Shown here: in pieces, positions 4,970-10,524 of the stretch
Layout of the letters: each line of letters starts with the position of its first letter
Position numbering within the stretch: position 1 is the stretch's first letter
Assembly (NCBI GenBank): GCA_029860565.1
Contig: JAOUAY010000033.1
Coordinates: forward strand, 1-10,524
Direction: 5' to 3'
Source: Candidatus Nitrosopumilus sp.
Lineage (GTDB): Archaea; Thermoproteota; Nitrososphaeria; Nitrososphaerales; Nitrosopumilaceae
DNA: 10,524 bases
Program-made: the position numbers and the translations under genes
The notes under the pieces: model-generated
The model's input: the letters and a program-made list of their open reading frames with translations, nothing else
Told to the model about the DNA's origin: nothing
The model's database searches: none

Positions 4970-5564
4970 AATAATTATGTTCATCAAAATCTCCACCCAA
5001 TGCAATTGTTGCTATAACTGTTGATTCTGTTGTTTGACACTTCATTTTTGAATCGGGTAAAAACTCTTTGAATATTTCCTGTAGCAACTGTTCTGTAAAT
5101 ATTGACCAATTACCTCCTAATTCATGCTGAATGATAAAATGATGTATCTCACCTTCAATTCTGTGATCTGATTTCATACCTGATGCACGCATATAATCTT
5201 CTAATGTCTCGATACATCTTTTCAAATCATATTTGCCTTTGATGAATAACACTGTGTCTTTAATCACTGGTTTTATTACATTGATGATCTGATTAATTTC
5301 TGCGGCAGTCATTTCTATTCCTAAGGTGTCCAGGATTTTTTTTGGGACTGGAATCATGCCAATTTTACTTGCAAATCTGTCCCATTTGATGTATCTTTCT
5401 AAAATCTGCTTTGCCATTACATTGTGAGATACATTGTGATTCATTGCCTCATTTTCTATCTCTTCGACCAATTTTACAGGTAGACGGTAAGTAATACTAC
5501 GAGTTTTCTCTTTTTTTGGCGGATGTTGTTGACGCTTTATTGTACTTGAATCCAAATAATACAT
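4968..5564 (-). CDS. ribbon-helix-helix DNA-binding protein with a large C-terminal domain
   Basis: A 198-residue protein. Residues 22-59 form a ribbon-helix-helix: basic linker KKEKTR, strand SITYRLP, helix KLVEEIENEAMN, turn HNVS, helix HNVMAKQILERY. Such domains bind DNA as dimers. Residues 60-198 form a mixed alpha/beta domain beginning WDRFASKIGMIPVPKKIL and containing HRIEGEIHHFIIQHELGGNW. This combination is, as far as I recall, a lineage-specific family with several paralogues in thaumarchaea, and the C-terminal domain has no function I can name. It may sense a ligand. The start was set at ATG 5562-5564 rather than 5687 because a TATA-like gatataaac (5582-5590) lies about 23 nt upstream and the extra 41 residues do not look like protein. 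It is convergent with the winged-helix gene and divergent from the small protein at 5717. Confidence 0.82.
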   Translation of the reverse strand: MYYLDSSTIKRQQHPPKKEKTRSITYRLPVKLVEEIENEAMNHNVSHNVMAKQILERYIKWDRFASKIGMIPVPKKILDTLGIEMTAAEINQIINVIKPVIKDTVLFIKGKYDLKRCIETLEDYMRASGMKSDHRIEGEIHHFIIQHELGGNWSIFTEQLLQEIFKEFLPDSKMKCQTTESTVIATIALGGDFDEHNY

Positions 5565-5581
5565 GACTAAATATCTGACTT

Positions 5582-5590
5582 GATATAAAC
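5582..5590 (-). promoter_or_regulatory. TATA-like box of the ribbon-helix-helix gene
   Basis: On the minus strand the sequence reads gtttatatc, about 23 nt upstream of ATG 5564. It supports the shorter start of the gene and a leaderless transcript. Confidence 0.5.
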
Positions 5591-5716
5591 ATGATTCGAT
5601 TTTACTTGTAAATCTGTTCTCAGAGATGATAATCGTGAATATTTTTAAAATGAATTTTGTGTTTATTTGTCTTGAGGGAATGTACATGCAAAGTTTAGCA
5701 TTAATTCATTTGAGAT

Positions 5717-5878
5717 ATGAGCCAATATTGTGAAAATTGTGGAAAATTCATGAAAAATTCTGAGGTCACACATTGCTCTGATGAGTGCCTGCTGGTCTTA
5801 ATTAAAAACAGCGATTCACTTACCGAAAATGGGATCAGTGCAATAGCTTGGGATGAAAAATCTGATCCTTGGACATAA
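5717..5878 (+). CDS. 53-residue four-cysteine zinc-binding microprotein
   Basis: A short frame from ATG 5717 to TAA 5876-5878. It has C5xxC8 in MSQYCENCGKF and C20xxxC24 in THCSDECLLVL, a typical small zinc-knuckle layout, followed by an acidic tail ending SDPWT. Only one strand reads as a sensible protein here: the opposite-strand frame (5701-5892) has no motif. The TATA-like sequence upstream (agtttagc, about 5692-5699) is weak. The gene lies between the divergent ribbon-helix-helix gene and the aminopeptidase, 56 bp before the latter. The arrangement resembles treble-clef or zinc-ribbon microproteins that act as small adaptors. Function is unknown. Confidence 0.7.
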   Translation: MSQYCENCGKFMKNSEVTHCSDECLLVLIKNSDSLTENGISAIAWDEKSDPWT

Positions 5879-5904
5879 TCTAAATCCCTCAATAATAGAA
5901 AATC

Positions 5905-5913
5905 TACTTAAAG
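5905..5913 (+). promoter_or_regulatory. TATA-like box of the aminopeptidase gene
   Basis: The sequence tacttaaag is centred about 25 nt upstream of the GTG at 5935 and fits a leaderless GTG-initiated message. Confidence 0.4.
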
Positions 5914-5934
5914 TGTAACAAAATTATCTCAAAC

Positions 5935-8436
5935 GTGGATGTAGTTCCAATTAATTATCAATTAATTTTTGAGCCCGATCTCAAAAAATTTACATTTCAT
6001 GGAACAGGATCTATTTTTGTAGATTGCAAAAAATCTACAAAAATTATTACAATGCATTGTGCTGAACTAAAAATCCTATCTTGCCAAGTAAAATCTGATA
6101 AAAAATTCATTAAATCAATTCCAAAAACAGTGGAGAAAAAAGAAGAATTACAAATTATTTTGAGTGAAAAAATTAAAGGTAACGCAATCATTGACTTGGA
6201 ATTTCAAGGAACTCTAAATGATAGACTACTTGGATTTTATCGTAGTCAGTATATTCAAAATGGTAAGACAAAGTATCTTGCTACCACTCAATTTGAGGCA
6301 GCAGACGCTAGACGTGCATTTCCTTGTTGGGATGAACCTGAAGCAAAGGCAACCTTTGAGATTTCAATTATTGCTGACAATAAATTTACTGCAATTTCAA
6401 ACATGCCGATAAAATTAAAGAAGAAAATTGGTAGCAAAACCATTTACAATTTTATAAAAACCCCAATTGTTTCAACGTATTTAATTTATCTTGGAGTTGG
6501 AGAATTTGAATATCTTACAGGCAAGATTGCTAAAACACAGATTAGAGTTATTACTACAAAGGGAAATAAATCAAAAGGTAAATTCTCATTGGATTTGGGA
6601 AAAAAACTCCTTACTTCTTATGAAAAATATTTTGGAATAAAATATCCTTTACCTAAACTTGATTTGATTGCAGTTCCTGACTTCGCAGCTGGAGCCATGG
6701 AAAATTGGGGTGCGATAACTTTCAGAGAAACAATTTTACTTTATGATCCTAAAACATCCTCCACCAGAACTAAACAATTCATTGCAGAAGTAATTTCTCA
6801 TGAAATTGCACACATGTGGTTTGGAAACTTAGTTACAATGAAGTGGTGGAATGATTTGTGGCTAAATGAAAGCTTTGCAACTTTTATGGCAACAAAATTT
6901 GTGGATAAATTCTATCCTGAATGGGATTTGTGGAATCAATTTGTTGAGGACGCCATGAACGTCGCCATGGGTCTTGATTCTCTAAAAACAACCCATCCAA
7001 TAGATGTTAAAGTAAATTCTCCAGCTGAAATTAGAGAAATTTTTGATGCTATTTCTTATGATAAGGGTGGGTGTATTTTGAGAATGCTTGAACACTATGT
7101 TGGAGAACCAAATTTTCAAAAAGGACTAAAAAAATATCTATCTGATTTTAAATATAAAAATGCCAAAGGACAAGATTTGTGGGATGCAATTGGCAAGGCG
7201 TCTAAAATGCCTGTTACCTCGATGATCAATACATGGCTAAAACAACCTGGGTTTCCACTGGTTGAAATTAATCAAGATGGCAATACTTTGAAACTTAAAC
7301 AAAAAAGATATTTGCTTGAACCTGAAAAAAAATTTAGTAAAGGTCTGTGGTCGATCCCCTTGTCTTTAGGATTGGAATCTGAAACTAGCACAAAACTATT
7401 TTCTAAAAAATCAATGTCTGTGAAATTATCTAAAAACACTGTAGGCTTTGTTGCAAATTATGGTCGAAAAGGATTCTATCGTGTAAAGTATGATGAAGGA
7501 ATCTTACTTGATTTAAAAATGCTAGTGGATGAAAAACGTATTCCTGCTATTGACAGATGGGCAGTACAAAACGATTTGTTTTCTCTTTGTGTTTCTGGTG
7601 ATGAACAAGTAAGAAATTATCTTGATTTTTCTGATGCATACTTTGATGAAGATAGTTATCTTGCATCTGTCAATGTGGCACATAACTTAGCATCATTGTA
7701 TTTTCGTGCTTTTGATGAACCCTTTGTTGAAGAAATTCGAGGATATGCTCTAAACTACTTTAGAAAAATCTTATCCCGCTTGGGATGGGAACCACAAAAA
7801 TCAGACAAACATACAGATGCATTACTACGTACATTTACCATTTCTGTGTTGGGTAAAATGGATGATGATGATGTTACTGCTGAGGCCCTTGGAAGGTATA
7901 AAAAATTCCTAAAATCTCCAAACACAATATCTCCTGATTTGATAGAAGCAATTTGCTCCATTGCAGCTTGGAATGGAAATCCAAAAACTCATGCTGAACT
8001 TACCAAGTTATACAAAAATGCCAAAACCATGGAAGAAAAACTTCGTTTCTTGGGTGCCATGTGTGGATTTCAAGATAAAAAATTACTTCTTAAATCTCTT
8101 GACTTTTCACAAACGTCAGAAGTCCGTTCTCAAAATATGCAGTTGCCAATTATGAAAGTTGCTGGAAATCCATACGGTGATTTAGTTTTGTGGCCATGGT
8201 TAAAGAAAAATTGGAAAAAAATAAACAAAAAAGTGGGACATGGAAATCCTCTTTTTAATCGAATTGTAGCCAGTATCACTACTGTGGCTGATGACTCTAT
8301 GGAAAAAGAGATTAAGACATTCTTCAAAAACAATCCAACTCCTGGCACTGAGAGAACTCAAACTCAAACTCTGGAACGAATACGAATAAATTCAAAATTC
8401 CTTAGACGTATGAGAAAAGAATTCAAGGATGGCTAA
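5935..8436 (+). CDS. M1-family zinc aminopeptidase, tricorn interacting factor F-like
   Basis: An 833-residue cytoplasmic metallopeptidase that removes N-terminal residues from peptides, probably finishing peptides released by the proteasome or a tricorn-type protease. The N-terminal beta domain is about 1-195. The catalytic domain holds the substrate-anchoring GAMENWG (253-259) and the zinc site HEIAH (His289, Glu290, His293) with the third ligand Glu312 in LNESF. Tyr375 in SYDKGG fits the transition-state tyrosine. A small beta domain (about 430-515) and a long helical ERAP1-like C-terminal domain (about 515-830) follow. Length and all key residues match tricorn interacting factors F2/F3 and eukaryotic puromycin-sensitive aminopeptidase. 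No signal peptide or membrane anchor is present. The start is GTG 5935, with a TATA-like box 25 nt upstream. Its last 8 bases overlap the next gene. Confidence 0.95.
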   Translation: MDVVPINYQLIFEPDLKKFTFHGTGSIFVDCKKSTKIITMHCAELKILSCQVKSDKKFIKSIPKTVEKKEELQIILSEKIKGNAIIDLEFQGTLNDRLLGFYRSQYIQNGKTKYLATTQFEAADARRAFPCWDEPEAKATFEISIIADNKFTAISNMPIKLKKKIGSKTIYNFIKTPIVSTYLIYLGVGEFEYLTGKIAKTQIRVITTKGNKSKGKFSLDLGKKLLTSYEKYFGIKYPLPKLDLIAVPDFAAGAMENWGAITFRETILLYDPKTSSTRTKQFIAEVISHEIAHMWFGNLVTMKWWNDLWLNESFATFMATKFVDKFYPEWDLWNQFVEDAMNVAMGLDSLKTTHPIDVKVNSPAEIREIFDAISYDKGGCILRMLEHYVGEPNFQKGLKKYLSDFKYKNAKGQDLWDAIGKASKMPVTSMINTWLKQPGFPLVEINQDGNTLKLKQKRYLLEPEKKFSKGLWSIPLSLGLESETSTKLFSKKSMSVKLSKNTVGFVANYGRKGFYRVKYDEGILLDLKMLVDEKRIPAIDRWAVQNDLFSLCVSGDEQVRNYLDFSDAYFDEDSYLASVNVAHNLASLYFRAFDEPFVEEIRGYALNYFRKILSRLGWEPQKSDKHTDALLRTFTISVLGKMDDDDVTAEALGRYKKFLKSPNTISPDLIEAICSIAAWNGNPKTHAELTKLYKNAKTMEEKLRFLGAMCGFQDKKLLLKSLDFSQTSEVRSQNMQLPIMKVAGNPYGDLVLWPWLKKNWKKINKKVGHGNPLFNRIVASITTVADDSMEKEIKTFFKNNPTPGTERTQTQTLERIRINSKFLRRMRKEFKDG

Positions 8437-8836
8437 AAAACTTGGACCTCCAATCTTCCTTGGAGTATTCACTGTATTGGCAATTATCTTTTTGACTGGT
8501 GGTGGTACTGATGATAAAGATATACTTCGCCAAACTTTTCAGTTAGAGGCAATTTATTATGATTCTGGTCATGTTGAAATTTCTTATTTTGACAAATCTG
8601 ACCAAACAAATTCTGTTGTCCTTGAAATTCTTGGAATGGATGATTCATTTCAAAAAACATTCTATGATTCAGAATTTATTGAAATCGTACCCTTTCTAAA
8701 TGAACCAAAATATGGTTGGGCAATTCATCCAGTAGTGATGGAGATTGAACATGAAGAATTTGGTCATATTCAACTAAAAACTGAGATCCATTCAATTGAT
8801 GAACCTGTTCCAAATGTTATTTATGCTAGACCTTAG
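8429..8836 (+). CDS. small membrane-anchored protein of unknown function
   Basis: A 135-residue protein with a basic N-terminus (MAKK) and one hydrophobic helix (about 8-24), leaving about 110 acidic, beta-strand-rich residues outside the cell. It has no lipobox and no enzymatic motif. Its ATG overlaps the end of the aminopeptidase by 8 bp (atggctaa), so translation is almost certainly coupled and both are on one transcript. Coupling to a cytoplasmic peptidase is suggestive but does not show a shared role. It is not a recognised family. It ends 45 bp before the MeaB start. Confidence 0.8.
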   Translation: MAKKLGPPIFLGVFTVLAIIFLTGGGTDDKDILRQTFQLEAIYYDSGHVEISYFDKSDQTNSVVLEILGMDDSFQKTFYDSEFIEIVPFLNEPKYGWAIHPVVMEIEHEEFGHIQLKTEIHSIDEPVPNVIYARP

Positions 8837-8881
8837 ATCAACAAACAAGATTTTATTGCACCTTTCAAATCTTATTGTATA

Positions 8882-9799
8882 TTGGAATTGCTTGTTGATC
8901 TAAAAAAAGGAAAACGTGGAGTTATAGCTAAAGCGATTAGCATTGTTGAAAATGATCAAAAAGAATCAAAAAAACTTTTAAAGGAAATTTTCAAAGATTC
9001 TGGCAATTCTACTATTATTGGAATTACTGGACCCGCAGGTGCTGGAAAAAGCTCGCTAATTAACAAAACCGCAATAGCATTAAAAAAATTAGGCGTCAAA
9101 CCTGCTGTATTGGCAATTGATCCAACTAGTCATGTTACTGGTGGCGCAATTTTAGGTGATAGAGTTAGAATGAGCGAATCCACTGATTCTGGAACTTATA
9201 TTCGAAGTATAGCCTCAAGGGGTGCAACAGGAGCTGTGTCTCGTTCATTACGAAATAGTATTCGTGTTTTGGAATATGCCGGGTTTAACCCTATAATTAT
9301 TGAAAGTGTTGGGGCAGGACAAACTGAGGTAGAAATATCCAATATTGCAGACATTACTGTTGTAGTTTTTAATCCAAACACTGGTGATAGTATTCAAACA
9401 ATCAAATCTGGATTAACTGAAATTGGCGATATCTATCTTGTAAACAAAAGTGATCTTGCCGGAACAAATCAATTATTTGACGCAGTACGTGATTTTATAG
9501 GAGATTCTGAGCGAAATCCGATTATCCTAAAAACATCTGTAAAAAAGAATTCTGGAATTACAGTCTTTGCAAAAACCTTGAAAGATATGATGGTATTAAA
9601 AAAGAAACACCAGAAGGATAAATCTCTTGAAAGGCTTGAAGTGGAGCTAAAAGATATTGTTTTAAATAACATTAAAGAAAAGATTGATGATATGTTAGAC
9701 TCTGATAAAACTTTCTCAAAATATCTTAAAAAATTGCAATCAAAAGATATAGATCCATTTGAAGCTGGGGATAAAATTACAAAATCTTTGTTAAAGTGA
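8882..9799 (+). CDS. meaB: MeaB/ArgK-type GTPase, methylmalonyl-CoA mutase chaperone
   Basis: A 305-residue G3E-family P-loop GTPase. The Walker A motif is GPAGAGKS (50-57). The family signature AIDPTSHVTGGAILGDRVRM covers residues 78-97, the ESVGAGQTE switch region 141-149, and the NKSD guanine-specificity motif 188-191. A helical C-terminus, probably for dimerisation, ends ITKSLLK. MeaB proteins load adenosylcobalamin into methylmalonyl-CoA mutase and protect it from inactivation using GTP hydrolysis. The position 4 bp upstream of the mutase large-subunit gene strongly supports that role here. The start is TTG 8882: the frame has no ATG between the preceding stop (8834-8836) and the conserved region, and the residues from MELLVDLKKG align with the usual family N-terminus. 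Only a weak T-rich TATA-like stretch (about 8849-8857) lies upstream, so transcription may also come from the aminopeptidase operon. Confidence 0.94.
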   Translation: MELLVDLKKGKRGVIAKAISIVENDQKESKKLLKEIFKDSGNSTIIGITGPAGAGKSSLINKTAIALKKLGVKPAVLAIDPTSHVTGGAILGDRVRMSESTDSGTYIRSIASRGATGAVSRSLRNSIRVLEYAGFNPIIIESVGAGQTEVEISNIADITVVVFNPNTGDSIQTIKSGLTEIGDIYLVNKSDLAGTNQLFDAVRDFIGDSERNPIILKTSVKKNSGITVFAKTLKDMMVLKKKHQKDKSLERLEVELKDIVLNNIKEKIDDMLDSDKTFSKYLKKLQSKDIDPFEAGDKITKSLLK

Positions 9800-9803
9800 T
9801 TAT

Positions 9804-10524
9804 ATGGCTGCAAAAAAACCAACAACATCAAAAGAACCTGAAAAGAAAATTTTCACCGATTCTACCTTTCCAGTAAAGCGTATTTATCAAAAATCTTCAA
9901 AAAAGAGGCCTGTTGAAGATGCAGGAAAGTATCCATTTACACGAGGAATTCATCCTGGAATGTTCCGTGAGAGATTTTGGACTATGAGGCAATATTCTGG
10001 ATTTGGAGATGCCAAACTTACTAATGAGCGATTCAAATTCATGCTTGAAAAGGGTCAGACTGGTCTTAGCATGGCCTTTGATTTGCCTACTCAAATTGGA
10101 TATGATTCTGATTCACCACAAGCTGAAGGTGAAGTGGGAAAAGTTGGAGTTTCTATAACATCAATAAAAGACATGATGATTGCCTTTGATGGCATTCCTT
10201 TAGGCAAGGTAAGCTCTTCGATGACAATTAATTCTACTGCATCTACATTACTTGCATATTACATTGCAGTTGGTGAGGCTCAGGGTTTCAAAAGTCATGA
10301 ACTTCGTGGAACCACACAAAATGATATTTTAAAAGAATACATTGCAAGAAACACATACATCTATCCGCCAGAGCCATCGATGCGATTAATTGGTGATATG
10401 ATTGAGTATTGTGCAGAAAAAGTTCCATCATGGTACCCTGTTTCAATATCCGGATACCATATGAGAGAAGCTGGCTGTACAGCTACACAAGAAGTTGCAT
10501 TCACATTGGCCAATGCAATTGCGT
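9804..10524 (+). CDS. mcmA1: methylmalonyl-CoA mutase, large (catalytic) subunit, partial at the window end
   Basis: The first 240 residues of the catalytic TIM-barrel subunit; the frame is open at the window edge. After a lysine-rich N-terminal tail come the mutase signatures TRGIHPGMF (46-54), TMRQYSGFG (60-68), GLSMAFDLPTQ (87-97), SSMTINSTAS (138-147), QNDILKEYIARNTYIYPPEP (172-191) and SISGYHMREAG (214-224). Tyr64, Arg182 and His219 match human Y110, R228 and the active-site histidine. The first two bind the substrate carboxylate and are replaced in isobutyryl-CoA mutase, so the substrate is methylmalonyl-CoA. The B12 domain is a separate subunit (2606-3028). ATG 9804 lies 4 bp after the MeaB stop, so the two genes are almost certainly co-transcribed. 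Confidence 0.96.
   Translation, partial: MAAKKPTTSKEPEKKIFTDSTFPVKRIYQKSSKKRPVEDAGKYPFTRGIHPGMFRERFWTMRQYSGFGDAKLTNERFKFMLEKGQTGLSMAFDLPTQIGYDSDSPQAEGEVGKVGVSITSIKDMMIAFDGIPLGKVSSSMTINSTASTLLAYYIAVGEAQGFKSHELRGTTQNDILKEYIARNTYIYPPEPSMRLIGDMIEYCAEKVPSWYPVSISGYHMREAGCTATQEVAFTLANAIA

Noticed and set aside
5565..5687. Longer start of the ribbon-helix-helix gene at ATG 5687
   Set aside because: The extension covers that gene's own TATA-like box and does not resemble protein; ATG 5564 has the proper promoter spacing.
5701..5892. Minus-strand 63-codon frame
   Set aside because: It is the shadow of the four-cysteine microprotein on the plus strand and has no motif or promoter.
8834..8884. In-frame read-through of TAG joining the membrane protein to MeaB
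   Set aside because: The two genes share a frame, but the 15 intervening codons have no conserved character, and a membrane-anchored MeaB is not expected. A shared frame happens by chance one time in three.
9469..9831. Minus-strand 120-codon frame over the end of MeaB
   Set aside because: It overlaps the conserved MeaB and mutase coding sequence; its Phe/Ser-rich composition is typical of the antisense of Lys/Glu-rich genes.
1..10524. Mobile element, toxin-antitoxin or defence system
   Set aside because: No transposase, integrase, inverted terminal repeats or restriction/Cas motifs. The ribbon-helix-helix gene has no toxin-like neighbour.

Overview
The window looks like chromosomal DNA of a marine ammonia-oxidising archaeon (Nitrososphaerota/Thaumarchaeota, Nitrosopumilus or Nitrosarchaeum type). 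The reasons are: very AT-rich DNA with short spacers; an archaeal TFB; a two-subunit B12-dependent methylmalonyl-CoA mutase with a MeaB GTPase, as used in the thaumarchaeal 3-hydroxypropionate/4-hydroxybutyrate (3HP/4HB) carbon-fixation cycle; a tricorn-interacting-factor-like M1 aminopeptidase; and TATA-like boxes lying about 22-28 nt upstream of many start codons, the layout of leaderless archaeal transcripts. The taxonomic call comes from gene content and is not a database result.

Layout. 1-570 (+): a HEAT-repeat protein carrying a pair of His-Glu motifs like one half of deoxyhypusine hydroxylase. 610-1237 (-): a small SET-domain lysine methyltransferase whose C-terminus appears cut short by a frameshift in an 8-base homopolymer. 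1292-2062 (-): an eight-helix membrane protein resembling a stand-alone sensor domain. 2063-2605: a long AT-rich spacer with a bidirectional promoter and one possible 33-residue ORF. 2606-3028 (-): the B12-binding subunit of methylmalonyl-CoA mutase, divergent from a nine-cysteine zinc protein (3131-3391, +). 3465-4464 (+): a 22-codon leader ORF followed by TFB. 4634-4963 (+): a small winged-helix regulator, convergent across a bidirectional hairpin with a ribbon-helix-helix protein (4968-5564, -). 5717-5878 (+): a 53-residue four-cysteine protein. 5935-8836 (+): an M1 aminopeptidase overlapping a small membrane-anchored protein. 8882-10524 (+): MeaB, then the catalytic subunit of methylmalonyl-CoA mutase, which runs off the window.

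How the genes fit together. The metabolic core is the mutase: large subunit (9804 onward), B12 subunit (2606-3028) and the GTPase chaperone MeaB, together converting methylmalonyl-CoA to succinyl-CoA. The two mutase subunits are about 6.8 kb apart on opposite strands, so they must be co-ordinated from separate promoters. Between them lie a general transcription factor, two small DNA-binding regulators, two small cysteine-rich proteins and the peptidase. No mobile element, CRISPR array, rRNA, tRNA or obvious defence system is visible. The points most worth a second look are the half-size hydroxylase-like protein, the SET gene and its frameshift, the TFB leader ORF and the sensor-like membrane protein.
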